Shown one piece after another: positions 27,228 through 36,517 of a stretch of DNA of 64,000 nt (position 1 is the stretch's first letter; each line of letters begins with the position of its first letter). This DNA is from Sphingomonas paeninsulae. GTDB lineage: Bacteria > Pseudomonadota > Alphaproteobacteria > Sphingomonadales > Sphingomonadaceae. The translations under genes and the position numbers were made by a program. The stretch lies in contig NZ_CP032829.1 in the NCBI RefSeq assembly GCF_003660165.1, forward strand, positions 372,001 through 436,000. The letters are read 5' to 3'. A model generated the notes under the pieces. It was not told where the DNA came from. It saw only the letters and a list, made by a program, of their open reading frames with translations, and did not search any database.

Positions 27228-28523
27228 ATGCCCGGCACCGATATCATGACGCACTCGCCACTCATCCTCCGGCCCGACCCGTCGCGTACCGTTATCCGGC
27301 CGTTCTTTGCAGAGGACCAGCCACCCTTTGTCGTCGAAGGCCACTCGCGGGCACAAAGGATTATCGATCGCGTCCTGACGCTCAGCCAACAGGATCTTGC
27401 CGACGAACTCGATCGCGTGATGACTTCGCTTTCCTCACGTCACCGCGATGTCAAGCAGGTTTTGATGCGACGATTCCGGGAACTTTCGGAAATGATCGGC
27501 AGTCTTGATAGCTTAAGTCACGAATGCGCTTTGCTGGTCAGCGCGTACTTCAGTGCGGAATTTTCATTCGAGGCAGCCGCGCTGTTCAATCCCAGTATCG
27601 CCCTGCATCCGGACCAGTCCAACCTTCCAGCCGGAACGATCCGTTTCGCAATGTCACTTCGCGGCATCGGTGAAGGCCATGTCTCATCAGTCACGTTTCG
27701 CACCGGCACCTGGGGGATCGATGGCACCGTTGTGATTGATACGCCGAGCGGCACTGTCGCTTCCCCAATTATCGAGTCCGTCGATGGCGAAGGCATGGAT
27801 TCAGTCACGCGGATAATTTGCGCCGGTGCCAATGATGCTTCGGAAAGCATTCTCTTTCCGGTCACCGCCAGCCAGCATCAGGGCATAGAAGATCTGCGAC
27901 TGGTTCGTTTTGTCGAAGATGACGGCGAAATAGAATATCTGGGAACGTACACCGCATACAGTGGGTCGGTGGCACGTTCGGAACTGTTGCACGCAACCGA
28001 TTTCCGCTCCTTCGAGATGCGCCCGCTCAAAGGGTCGGCAGCAGAAACAAAAGGCATGGCGCTATTTCCGCGACGGATAAATGGTCGCTACGCCATGCTG
28101 GCCCGACAGGATAACGAGAATGTCTGGCTACTTTATTCAGATGACCTCTACACTTGGGACGGCGGTGAAAAGATCATCACACCAAAGTATTTCTGGGAGT
28201 TTTTCCAGATCGGCAATTGCGGTTCGCCCATCGAAATCGATGAAGGCTGGTTAGTATTGACTCACGGAGTAGGGTCGGTTCGGAATTATTGCATTGGTGC
28301 TTGCCTGTTGGATCGGGACGATCCGTCGAAAATTCTGAAGCGGATGTCGTTGCCGCTGGTCCATCCCAGCCCAAAGGAACGGGACGGGTATGTGCCCAAT
28401 GTCGTCTATAGTTGCGGTGGTCTGGTTTACGATCGAACCCTGCTGTTACCCTATGGCGTTGCCGACAGCTTCACTGCTTTCGCAAGTGTGTCCCTGGATG
28501 ACCTTCTTGGCGCAATGTCTTGA
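27228..28523 (+). CDS. Glycoside hydrolase family 130 (beta-mannoside phosphorylase-like)
   Basis: The 431-residue protein has the GH130 five-bladed propeller features: FNPSIALHPD, RFAMSLRGIGEGHVSSVTFRTG, YLGTYTAYSG, KGMALFPRRINGRYAMLARQDNENVWLLYSDDLYTW and IGNCGSPIEIDEGWLVLTHGVGSVRNYCIGACLLD. Members cleave beta-mannosides with phosphate, releasing mannose-1-phosphate, or hydrolytically. A GAGGAG ribosome-binding site precedes the ATG. There is no signal peptide, so it acts on an intracellular or imported mannoside. The next gene, 32 bp on, encodes a phosphomannomutase-like HAD enzyme, which could turn mannose-1-phosphate into mannose-6-phosphate. The exact substrate is not readable. Confidence 0.87.
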   Translation: MPGTDIMTHSPLILRPDPSRTVIRPFFAEDQPPFVVEGHSRAQRIIDRVLTLSQQDLADELDRVMTSLSSRHRDVKQVLMRRFRELSEMIGSLDSLSHECALLVSAYFSAEFSFEAAALFNPSIALHPDQSNLPAGTIRFAMSLRGIGEGHVSSVTFRTGTWGIDGTVVIDTPSGTVASPIIESVDGEGMDSVTRIICAGANDASESILFPVTASQHQGIEDLRLVRFVEDDGEIEYLGTYTAYSGSVARSELLHATDFRSFEMRPLKGSAAETKGMALFPRRINGRYAMLARQDNENVWLLYSDDLYTWDGGEKIITPKYFWEFFQIGNCGSPIEIDEGWLVLTHGVGSVRNYCIGACLLDRDDPSKILKRMSLPLVHPSPKERDGYVPNVVYSCGGLVYDRTLLLPYGVADSFTAFASVSLDDLLGAMS

Positions 28524-28554
28524 CCGGATTGGGTTTCTACCGTTGGAGTGATTT

Positions 28555-29298
28555 ATGAAACAGCTGATTGCATTCGACCTTGATGGGACGCTGGCCGAGA
28601 GCAAGCAGCCGCTGGCAGATGACATGGGTGAGGCGCTGGCCGCCCTTTTGGATGTGGCCGATGTCGCGGTAATATCGGGGGGTGACTGGCCGCAATTCGA
28701 CAAGCAAGTGGCGAGCCGACTTCCAGAGCGGGCGGATCGTTCCAGACTTTGGCTGATGCCGACGACGGGTACGAAATTGTACCGTTTTGCCAACGTATGG
28801 ACGCAAATTTACGCCGAATTGTTCGACGATGGTCAGAAAAAGGCGATATTTGCCGCTTTCGATGACGCACTTAAGGCAACCGGCTTCGTACCAGCACAAA
28901 CCTGGGGCGAACGGATCGAAGATCGGGGCAGCCAGATCACATTTTCAGCGCTGGGTCAGGAGGCTCCTCTGGAAGCCAAATCCAAATGGGACCCCGATTT
29001 CGCCAAGCGCAAGATTATTCAGGCCGATCTTCGCAAACGGCTTCCGGGCCTGTCGATCAACATGGGCGGCGCGACATCGATCGACATCACGCGCGAGGGT
29101 GTGGACAAGGCCTATGCTCTCAAGAAACTGCGCGACGCGAGCGAGATCGCGCTCGACAAGATGATGTTCATCGGCGACGCGATCTTTCCCGGAGGCAATG
29201 ACTATCCCGCCAAGCAACTGGGCCTCGACACGGTGCGCGTTCGCGATCCGCAGGAAACATTGTCGGTAATCGCCACCATCATCGCTTGTCAGAAGTGA
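28555..29298 (+). CDS. HAD-IIB phosphomannomutase-like enzyme (eukaryotic PMM type)
   Basis: The 247-residue protein has the HAD nucleophile motif FDLDGTLAESKQ, then FSALGQEAPLE, DLRKRLPGLSINMGGATSIDITREGVDKAYAL and FIGDAIFPGGNDYPAKQLG, which match the alpha-PMM proteins (human PMM2 type) better than general HAD phosphatases. PMM interconverts mannose-1-phosphate and mannose-6-phosphate; both Asp residues of DxDGT are present. It lies 32 bp behind the GH130 gene and converges with rpiA (four bases between stops). A sugar-phosphate phosphatase role cannot be excluded. Confidence 0.82.
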   Translation: MKQLIAFDLDGTLAESKQPLADDMGEALAALLDVADVAVISGGDWPQFDKQVASRLPERADRSRLWLMPTTGTKLYRFANVWTQIYAELFDDGQKKAIFAAFDDALKATGFVPAQTWGERIEDRGSQITFSALGQEAPLEAKSKWDPDFAKRKIIQADLRKRLPGLSINMGGATSIDITREGVDKAYALKKLRDASEIALDKMMFIGDAIFPGGNDYPAKQLGLDTVRVRDPQETLSVIATIIACQK

Positions 29299-29302
29299 CC
29301 CG

Positions 29303-30004
29303 TCAGGCGGCTTGTCGCTCGCGCTTTTCGACAACGGTGCCTCGGGCAATATAGAGCGCGTCGATCTCATCGACAAACAGACCATGGCCCAAAACGCCGG
29401 CGATCGCGGAAATCGTAGCTGCCAACACGTCGGGCGCGTCGATACGATCGAAGCTGCAATCCAGCACCGCATTACCCTGATCGGTCCGATAGGGTTCGTG
29501 CAGCGCCGTTTGTCGCAGAACCGGCCGACCCCCGAGCTGCAAAATTCGGCTCGTAACGTAGCCAAGCGCAAAGGGCAGCGTTTCGACCGGAACCGGAGCA
29601 CTCCCCAGTCGGTCGACCGCCTTGCGGCTATCCGCGATGGCGATCATTCGCATGGCGGCGCTCGCGACGATCTTTTCACGCAGCATCGCCCCGCCCGCTC
29701 CCTTTATCGCATGGCACGCCCCGTCGATTTCATCGATCCCGTCGATACATAAATCCACGGTACTGAGCTTTGAAAAGTCGAGAATTTCCATGCTGGACTG
29801 GCGTAACAATGCCTCGGTGCGGAGCGAGGTTGCGACCGTCCGAATTTTCAACCCCGACCGGCAACGCTCAGCCAGCGCATCCAGCGCAAAGGCCACCGTG
29901 CTTCCCGTACCGAGTCCCACGATCATATCTTGCTGAACTTCGGCAACGGCCGCGATGGCAGCCAGCCGCTTTTCGCGATCATAGTCGATAGCTGGCGAGG
30001 TCAT
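29303..30004 (-). CDS. rpiA: Ribose-5-phosphate isomerase A
   Basis: The 233-residue enzyme interconverts ribose-5-phosphate and ribulose-5-phosphate. Conserved segments are MIVGLGTGSTVAFALDAL, the catalytic stretch DLCIDGIDEIDGACHAIKGAGGAMLREKIVASAA, RLGSAPVPVETLPFAL and GNAVLDCSF. The usual DGADE reads DGIDE, a small deviation in an otherwise typical site. It overlaps the upstream HAD gene by ATGA and is the last gene of the minus-strand set LysR, tkt, gnd, zwf, HAD, rpiA. Confidence 0.92.
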   Translation of the reverse strand: MTSPAIDYDREKRLAAIAAVAEVQQDMIVGLGTGSTVAFALDALAERCRSGLKIRTVATSLRTEALLRQSSMEILDFSKLSTVDLCIDGIDEIDGACHAIKGAGGAMLREKIVASAAMRMIAIADSRKAVDRLGSAPVPVETLPFALGYVTSRILQLGGRPVLRQTALHEPYRTDQGNAVLDCSFDRIDAPDVLAATISAIAGVLGHGLFVDEIDALYIARGTVVEKRERQAA

Positions 30005-30825
30005 TGCGGCAGGATTATCTTCGTAATCGCACTGGCAACGCCATCATCATCGTTGCTGTCCGTTACGGCCCTTGCCTTCGCCTTCACCGCGTCGGACGAC
30101 TGCCCCATAGCGATAGAAAACCCCGCGCGGGCGAACATGGGGAGGTCATTCGTCTGGTCGCCAATCACCGCCACGTTCTCGATTGGAACGCCAAAGGCAT
30201 TCGACAGGAAAGCGACGCCATCCCCCTTGTTGGCGACCTGAGCAGTGACATCGAGATAATAGGGCTGCGACCGCGCGATGGTCGCATTACTCCCAGCCGC
30301 GGCCACGGCTTTCTTTTCGAGCGAGACGAGTAATTCATGATCGTCGCTAACCCCGACGATCTTGTCGCAGCGGCCCAGTTTGGCGCTGAAATCGTCGGTG
30401 ATGATAGGTTCGACATTCGCGGACGCGACCTCGCGCACGTTGTGGGGATCGTCGGCATTGTTCGACAACCACTGATCATCGGCAAACACCCAACAGGTGA
30501 TGCCCGCCTGAACAATCAACGCCACGATCTTTCTGGCGACGATGGGATCAAGGCAATGATGCTCGATCACCGTGCCGTCGGCCTTGAACAGCACGCCACC
30601 GTTGAACGCTCCGAAAGGGCCGGCAAGGCCGAGTTTTTCGGCAATCCAGTACATGCCCGATGGTGGTCGCGCGCTTATCAGGCTCATCGGCATACCGGCG
30701 TCCGTTAGTTTCCTGACGGCTTCGACAGTCGCATCGGCAAGCGTCTTGTCGGTCCTGACCAGAGTGCCGTCGATGTCGGCAATGAAAAGCCGAATGGTGG
30801 TTTCCTTGCTCATCCGAGACGTCAT
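30001..30825 (-). CDS. Cof-type HAD-IIB phosphatase
   Basis: The 274-residue protein carries FIADIDGTLVRTDKTL (motif I), MPMSLISARPPSGM (motif II), and KGDGVAFLSNAFGVPIENVAVIGDQTNDLPMFARAGFSIAMGQ (motifs III and IV) of the Cof subfamily, which removes phosphate from sugar phosphates or pyridoxal phosphate. It is translationally coupled to rpiA and starts eight bases after zwf ends. The ATG at 30813 is an alternative start. In this context a sugar-phosphate substrate is likely, but which one is unknown. Confidence 0.87.
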   Translation of the reverse strand: MTSRMSKETTIRLFIADIDGTLVRTDKTLADATVEAVRKLTDAGMPMSLISARPPSGMYWIAEKLGLAGPFGAFNGGVLFKADGTVIEHHCLDPIVARKIVALIVQAGITCWVFADDQWLSNNADDPHNVREVASANVEPIITDDFSAKLGRCDKIVGVSDDHELLVSLEKKAVAAAGSNATIARSQPYYLDVTAQVANKGDGVAFLSNAFGVPIENVAVIGDQTNDLPMFARAGFSIAMGQSSDAVKAKARAVTDSNDDDGVASAITKIILPQ

Positions 30826-30833
30826 ATCCTTAC

Positions 30834-32348
30834 TTATCCTAGGCTATGCCATTTGCGGCCATCACGCGTGAGCAGCTCGTCGGCACCGACTGGCCCCGCA
30901 CTACCCGCCACATAGTCCTCAGCGACACCACCGGCTCCCCAGGCATCGAGGACGGGCTGCATTGCCGCCCAGCCTGCCTCGATCATGTCGGCACGCTGGA
31001 ACAGCGTCTGATCGCCGATCAGCGCATCATAGAGCAGCGTTTCATACCCCGTGTGCTGTCCGAGCGTAAAATGGTCGGCATAACGAAAATCCATGCTGAC
31101 CGCGCTGGCATCCATCACAGGTCCGGGTTTCTTGGCGAGAAAATTCACGCTCATTCCTTCGTTGGGCTGAACCTGAATGACCAGAGTATTCGGCGGCAAC
31201 TGATCGACCCCAGTCCCCCGGAACAGTGCAAAGGGAACGGGTTTGAACTGGACGACGATCTCTGTGTCTCGGGCAGTCAGAGCTTTCCCGGTTCGGAGAT
31301 AGAATGGAACCCCGGCCCAGCGCCATGTCTCAACCTCGACTTTAACGGCGGCATAGGTTTCGGTTCGGCTGTCGGCGGCAACGTCTGGTTCCGAAAGATA
31401 ATCGCCGACCGGTTTGCCGCCCGCATTTCCTGCGGTGTACCGGCCCCGAATCGCGTCCTTTCCGGCAGTTTGCGCACATGGCCCGCGCACGGCGGCGAGC
31501 AATTTGGCCTTTTCATTGCGGATCGCCTCTGCCTCGAACGAGTTTGGCGGCTCCATCCCAATCATCGCCAGCAACTGGAACAGATGATTGGGAAGCATAT
31601 CCCGCAGCGCGCCGGTAGCATCATAGAATTTTCCGCGCGTGCCGACTGTGACCGTTTCTGCTGCAGTGATCTGAACGTGGTCGATATAACGGCTGTTCCA
31701 AACTGCCTCTAACAAGCTGTTGGCAAAACGCGCGACCATGATGTTCTGGACAGTTTCCTTGCCAAGAAAATGATCGATCCTGTAAATCTGGCTCTCGGTT
31801 ATGCGCGCCAGAATCAGTTTGTTGAGATCCTGAGCCGATGCCAAGTCATGGCCGAATGGTTTTTCAATGAGAACGCGCCTGAAGCCATCCTTCTCATCGA
31901 GGGCACCCGCATCGGAAAGCTGTTCGACGATCGTGCCGAAAAACTGCGGCGCCGTTGCCAGATAAAAGGCGGCATTGCCCTGAAGCTTGGCGGCCAAAGT
32001 CTCGAATGTCGATTTCTCTGTGAAATCGCCCTTATGATACGTGATACGCTGGCGAAGCGCCTTCCACGCAGCATCCTCACCATCTTTCGCGGACGCGCCG
32101 CCAGTGATGAACTCTTCAAGGCTCTGGCGCAGCATTTCATCATCGCCGTCGTGATAACTGACGCCGATGATATCCAGGTCGCTACCGACCAGCCCGTCGC
32201 GGGCGAGGTTGAGAAGCGACGGCATCAACAAACGTTTGGTAAGATCACCAAGCGCACCGAAGATGACGAGCGTTGCAGCAGGTGCCGCGACCGGATGGCT
32301 CGATTCAGTTCCGAAGCCAGTCTGGCCGATCCCAGCTTGGCCAATCAT
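30834..32348 (-). CDS. zwf: Glucose-6-phosphate 1-dehydrogenase
   Basis: The 504-residue enzyme oxidises glucose-6-phosphate to 6-phosphogluconolactone. It has the nucleotide-binding start [18 protein letters not shown], the substrate motif [21 protein letters not shown] with catalytic His expected in its neighbourhood, [23 protein letters not shown], and [23 protein letters not shown]. The usual FGATGDLA reads FGALGDLT. Its start overlaps the gnd stop by four bases. It supplies NADPH and feeds both the Entner-Doudoroff and pentose-phosphate routes. Confidence 0.95.
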   Translation of the reverse strand: MIGQAGIGQTGFGTESSHPVAAPAATLVIFGALGDLTKRLLMPSLLNLARDGLVGSDLDIIGVSYHDGDDEMLRQSLEEFITGGASAKDGEDAAWKALRQRITYHKGDFTEKSTFETLAAKLQGNAAFYLATAPQFFGTIVEQLSDAGALDEKDGFRRVLIEKPFGHDLASAQDLNKLILARITESQIYRIDHFLGKETVQNIMVARFANSLLEAVWNSRYIDHVQITAAETVTVGTRGKFYDATGALRDMLPNHLFQLLAMIGMEPPNSFEAEAIRNEKAKLLAAVRGPCAQTAGKDAIRGRYTAGNAGGKPVGDYLSEPDVAADSRTETYAAVKVEVETWRWAGVPFYLRTGKALTARDTEIVVQFKPVPFALFRGTGVDQLPPNTLVIQVQPNEGMSVNFLAKKPGPVMDASAVSMDFRYADHFTLGQHTGYETLLYDALIGDQTLFQRADMIEAGWAAMQPVLDAWGAGGVAEDYVAGSAGPVGADELLTRDGRKWHSLG

Positions 32349-33325
32349 TGAGGCATTTCGACGTGACCGCCGAACCCAAAACGCATTGCGGACAACAGCT
32401 TGTCGCCGAATGTTGTGTCGACCCTGCTACGATAGCGAGCGAACAATGCCGCCGACAGCACATATACCGGTACAGCTTCTTCCATCGCGGCATCGATGGT
32501 CCACTGACCCTCGCCGGAATCCGCCACCTTGCCGGTGAAATGCCCAAGCTCGGGGTCCTTCGCCAATCCGATTGCGGTCAGGTCGAGCAGCCATGAGGAA
32601 ATCACACTTCCGCGCCGCCATACTTCAGAAACCTCGGCAAGATTGATATCGAAGCGTTCGTCTTCAGGCAGTTTTTCAGAGGATTTTCCTTTCAGGATAT
32701 CGAACCCCTCAGCATAGGCCTGCATCAAGCCATATTCGATGCCGTTATGGACCATCTTGACGAAATGGCCGGCTCCCGCTGGTCCTGCATGGATATAGCC
32801 GCGTTCGGCCCGGTCATCGTCGGAATGGCGGCCTTCGGTCCGAACGATCGTGCCATAACCCGGTGCAAGGGTGTCGAATATAGGATCGAGCAATTTGACG
32901 GTTTCATCCTCGCCACCGATCATCATGCAATAGCCGCGCTCCAGACCCCAGATGCCGCCGGAGGTGCCGACGTCGACATAGTGGAGGCCCTGAATACTAC
33001 ATAATTTTGCGCGCCGGATGTCATCCTTGTAAAAGCTGTTGCCGCCGTCGATTATGATATCTCCGGGCGACGATAGTTTGATGATAGCCTCGATCGTGCT
33101 CTCCGTCGGTTCGCCAGCGGGAAGCATGACCCAGAAGATCCGTGGCGCACCTTCGAATTTGCCCGCTATATCCTCGAGCGATTTGGCGGGGATGGCCCCC
33201 TCACCCGCCAGATCCGTCACTGCTTTCTCGTTACGGTCGAATGCAATGACTTCATGTTTGCCGAGCATCAGGCGACGGGCGATGTTGGCACCCATGCGAC
33301 CCAGACCGATCATTGCGATACGCAT
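32345..33325 (-). CDS. gnd: 6-phosphogluconate dehydrogenase, short (GndA-like) decarboxylating form
   Basis: The 326-residue enzyme has the N-terminal Rossmann motif [52 protein letters not shown] and the catalytic [22 protein letters not shown]. It is about 140 residues shorter than the Escherichia Gnd and belongs to the compact group often specific for NAD+. It converts 6-phosphogluconate to ribulose-5-phosphate and CO2. Together with zwf, rpiA and tkt it gives a complete oxidative and part of the non-oxidative pentose-phosphate route in one set. Confidence 0.93.
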   Translation of the reverse strand: MRIAMIGLGRMGANIARRLMLGKHEVIAFDRNEKAVTDLAGEGAIPAKSLEDIAGKFEGAPRIFWVMLPAGEPTESTIEAIIKLSSPGDIIIDGGNSFYKDDIRRAKLCSIQGLHYVDVGTSGGIWGLERGYCMMIGGEDETVKLLDPIFDTLAPGYGTIVRTEGRHSDDDRAERGYIHAGPAGAGHFVKMVHNGIEYGLMQAYAEGFDILKGKSSEKLPEDERFDINLAEVSEVWRRGSVISSWLLDLTAIGLAKDPELGHFTGKVADSGEGQWTIDAAMEEAVPVYVLSAALFARYRSRVDTTFGDKLLSAMRFGFGGHVEMPQ

Positions 33326-33384
33326 CGATTATTCCTTTTCTCAGATTTATGCTTTGGCGGCTTAATGATTGGCGGCGTGGATTA

Positions 33385-35481
33385 TCATTCATTCTTTACA
33401 ATAAGTTCCCGCGCAACCTTCACAACATTTTCAAGCGTGAATCCGAACTTTTCCTGAAGCTTTGCAAGAGGAGCGGACGCCCCGAACGTGGACATGGTGA
33501 TCGTTGCTCCGTCAAAGCCGACATACCGGTCCCACCCCATCGACCCGGCCTGTTCAACCGCGAGACGCGCCCTGACCGAACGGGGAAAGATACTGTTGCG
33601 ATACGCGGCGTCCTGTTGTTCGAACAGATACCAGCTCGGCATCGAAACGACACGCGATCGTATGCCGTCGGCCACCAGTTTCTCATGCGCATCCACGACC
33701 AGCGATACCTCGCTACCGGTCGCCATCAGGATAATCTGCGGATCACCACCCCCTGTATCGGCAAGGATATAGGCCCCCTTTCTCAACCCATCGGCGGCCG
33801 CGTATTTCGTGCGGTCCAGCGTGGGCAACGCCTGACGCGACAGGATAAGCGCGGTCGGCTCATGGGTATGTTCCAGCGCGATTTTCCAGGCCTCGGCAAC
33901 CTCGTTCGCGTCACCGGGCCTGATCGTGTCGAGGCCGGGAATTGCCCGCAGCGTCGCCAGATGTTCGATCGGCTGATGCGTCGGGCCGTCCTCTCCCACG
34001 CCGATGGAATCGTGTGTGAAAACAAAGATTGTCGGCACCTCCATGATGGCCGCCAGTCGGATCGGCGCGCGCATATAGTCGGCGAAGACGAGGAAAGTGG
34101 CTGTGTAGGACCGCAGATAGGTGAGCGCCATGCCGTTGGCGATCGCTCCCATCGCGTGTTCGCGCACCCCGTAATGCACGTTACGCCCGTCATAGCTGCC
34201 CGGTTCGAACGACCCGGCACCCTGAAACGTCAGGTTGGTTTTGGTCGATGGTGACAGGTCGGCGGCACCACCGATCAGCATCGGGATATGGGGTCCGATG
34301 GCATTGATAACCTTGCCTCCAGCATCGCGTGAGGCGATACCCTTTGGGTCGGCGGGGAAGGTTGGAATATCGGCCTGCCAGCCTTCACTGAGTTTGCCGG
34401 ACCGCAGGAGGTTGAACTCGGCGGCTTCGGTCGGGAAGCTGTTCCGGTAACTTTCGAACAGCGCCTGCCAGTCATCGCGCGCCTTGCCGCCGTGATCAGT
34501 CAGTGCCTTGTTAAGCGCTTCGGCAACACCCTCTGGTACAAGGAAGTGCGCGTCCTCGGGCCAGCCATAGGCCTGTTTGGTAAGCCGCACATTCTCTTCA
34601 CCCAAAGCCTCGCCATGCGCCTTTTCACTGCCTGCGCGGGGCGATCCCCAGCCGATCACCGAATGAACGATGATGAGGGTCGGCTTGTCATTGGTTTCAC
34701 AAAAAGTCTTTAATGCCGCCGCTATTGCTTTGGTATCATTGGCATCATCGACGTGGATCACGTTCCAGCCATAGCCCTCGAAGCGTTTGCCGACATCTTC
34801 GGTAAATGCAATCTCTGTCGCCCCCTCGATCGTGATGTGATTGCTGTCGTATATCCAGCAAAGGTTCGACAGCGCGAGATGCCCAGCCACCGAAGCCGCT
34901 TCACCAGAGACACCCTCCATCATGTCACCGTCGCCGCACAGGACATAGACGTCATGGTCGAACAGGTTGAATTCGGGCCGGTTAAAGCGCGCCGCCAACG
35001 CACGCTCGGCAATCGCCATGCCGACGGAATTGCCACACCCCTGACCCAGCGGCCCGGTGGTCGTCTCCACACCCGTCGTGATGCGGTATTCGGGGTGGCC
35101 GGGTGTCTTTGAATCCAGCTGGCGGAACTGTTTGATGTCGTCGAGACTGACGGCAAGCTTTCCGGTCTTGCGACCGTCCGCGTCAATTTCCTCGACCCCC
35201 GCCAGATGGAGTAGCGCGTAAAGCAGCATCGACGCGTGACCAATCGACAGCACGAAACGGTCGCGATTGGGCCAGTCGGGCGTCGCCGGGTCGTAGCGCA
35301 GGAAATCCCGCCACAGGGTATAAGCCACCGGAGCCAATGCCATCGGCGTGCCGGGGTGGCCCGAATTGGCCTTCTGAACGGCGTCCATGGCGAGCGTGCG
35401 AATGGTGTCGATCGAAAGGCGGTCGAATGAGCCATCCTCGCGAACGGAACTGCTGGACTGCGATGAAACTGCGTCCGCCAT
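33385..35481 (-). CDS. tkt: Transketolase
   Basis: The 698-residue thiamine-diphosphate enzyme has AMDAVQKANSGHPGTPMALAP, RDRFVLSIGHASMLLYALLHL, GPLGQGCGNSVGMAIAE, the ThDP motif VLCGDGDMMEGVSGEAASVAGHLALSNLCWIYDSN, HDSIGVGEDGPTHQPIEHLATLRAIPGL and ATGSEVSLV. It moves two-carbon units among sugar phosphates. AAGGAG lies six bases before the ATG, a near-ideal ribosome-binding site, which favours this start over one 11 codons upstream. It is 78 bp behind the LysR gene and 59 bp before gnd in transcription order. Confidence 0.96.
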   Translation of the reverse strand: MADAVSSQSSSSVREDGSFDRLSIDTIRTLAMDAVQKANSGHPGTPMALAPVAYTLWRDFLRYDPATPDWPNRDRFVLSIGHASMLLYALLHLAGVEEIDADGRKTGKLAVSLDDIKQFRQLDSKTPGHPEYRITTGVETTTGPLGQGCGNSVGMAIAERALAARFNRPEFNLFDHDVYVLCGDGDMMEGVSGEAASVAGHLALSNLCWIYDSNHITIEGATEIAFTEDVGKRFEGYGWNVIHVDDANDTKAIAAALKTFCETNDKPTLIIVHSVIGWGSPRAGSEKAHGEALGEENVRLTKQAYGWPEDAHFLVPEGVAEALNKALTDHGGKARDDWQALFESYRNSFPTEAAEFNLLRSGKLSEGWQADIPTFPADPKGIASRDAGGKVINAIGPHIPMLIGGAADLSPSTKTNLTFQGAGSFEPGSYDGRNVHYGVREHAMGAIANGMALTYLRSYTATFLVFADYMRAPIRLAAIMEVPTIFVFTHDSIGVGEDGPTHQPIEHLATLRAIPGLDTIRPGDANEVAEAWKIALEHTHEPTALILSRQALPTLDRTKYAAADGLRKGAYILADTGGGDPQIILMATGSEVSLVVDAHEKLVADGIRSRVVSMPSWYLFEQQDAAYRNSIFPRSVRARLAVEQAGSMGWDRYVGFDGATITMSTFGASAPLAKLQEKFGFTLENVVKVARELIVKNE

Positions 35482-35559
35482 GGAAGTCTCCTTGATTACT
35501 CGAAAAGGTCGCATTGCCAGTGTGTTTGAAACTGGCAGCAGGGTAAACGCCCAAGGAGC

Positions 35560-36414
35560 TTATATGTGCCGGAAACGCTGGAACAGTGGATGTTCCGTGC
35601 CGAATTGGTCGATGCAATGGGCCGTAAAGCACAGGCCGACCTCTCGCGTTTCGGTAAAACCCTCCAGTATCGGCATGGCGATCCCCGGCCCGCCGTGGGA
35701 TTCAGGCGCGACGGTGATCCCAGCACCGGCCCGGACGAGTGCCATCGCACGGTCGTCGTTGACCGATCGGAAACTGAAGGGCGGACGGACACCGCGTTCA
35801 GTGAAATGCCGGCTGGTTCGTGCCAGCATCTCGCACGACCGCCGAGCGATCATTGGCTCGTCCGCTATTTCATCGGCGGCGACCACCTCACGCCCCGCGA
35901 GCGGGTGACTATCGGACATGGCGAGGCAATATCGCTCTACATTCAGGCTAGTTTGAGTAAAGCGACTGTCTCCCGCATGGAGGATCGTCACCGCCGCATC
36001 GATGCGATCCTGTGACAAGGCACTGGTAAGCTCCCGCTCATTCCCCTCCATAATCTCAACCCGCTCGACACCTTGATAGCTGGACAAAGCGGATTCGAGC
36101 AGACGCGTCGCAAAGCTTGTAAGAACACCAAGCCGGATGATCTTCACAGCAATGGACCGGTCGGGAATGCCCGCCTCGGCCTGGCGAAACTCCCGCTCGA
36201 CCGCGCGGGCGTGGCGGAGCAACTGATTGCCCGCAGGCGTCAGCTCGACTCGGCGACTGGATCGTTCGAACAATTTGCTGCCGAGACGTTTTTCCAGCTC
36301 TGCGATGCCAGCAGACAGGGTCGGCTGCGTGACGTTGATCTGCGTCGCCGCCCGCGTAAAGTTCCCGGTATCGACGACGGCAAGAAACTGGCGAATCTGG
36401 CTGCGGCTGATCAT
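35560..36414 (-). CDS. LysR-family transcriptional regulator
   Basis: The 284-residue protein has the LysR helix-turn-helix (residues 1-60: [53 protein letters not shown]) and a periplasmic-binding-like effector domain (ending with GITVAPESH and so on). It lies between two sets it could control: transcribed ahead of tkt-gnd-zwf-HAD-rpiA, and divergent from the leucine-catabolic operon. A dyad CATAG-N7-CTATG covers its start codon. The inducer is unknown. Confidence 0.9.
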   Translation of the reverse strand: MISRSQIRQFLAVVDTGNFTRAATQINVTQPTLSAGIAELEKRLGSKLFERSSRRVELTPAGNQLLRHARAVEREFRQAEAGIPDRSIAVKIIRLGVLTSFATRLLESALSSYQGVERVEIMEGNERELTSALSQDRIDAAVTILHAGDSRFTQTSLNVERYCLAMSDSHPLAGREVVAADEIADEPMIARRSCEMLARTSRHFTERGVRPPFSFRSVNDDRAMALVRAGAGITVAPESHGGPGIAMPILEGFTETREVGLCFTAHCIDQFGTEHPLFQRFRHI

Positions 36415-36460
36415 AGAATTATCCTATGCTTCTGTGGCCGAACTTTCAATTTTTGCTATG
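36412..36460. promoter_or_regulatory. LysR-type operator region between LysR gene and ivd
   Basis: The perfect dyad CATAG-N7-CTATG at 36412-36428 matches the LysR-type ATAG-N7-CTAT layout, and a further CTATG half-site lies at 36456-36460, about one and a half turns away in total arrangement of repeated half-sites. It overlaps the LysR start codon, which fits autorepression, and lies about 60-105 bp before ivd. Binding is inferred only. Confidence 0.45.
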
Positions 36461-36517
36461 ATCGCTTTCACGCTAGATGCGTTATGTACCATTTTCGAGG
36501 GCCAGGAAAATGAGCTT

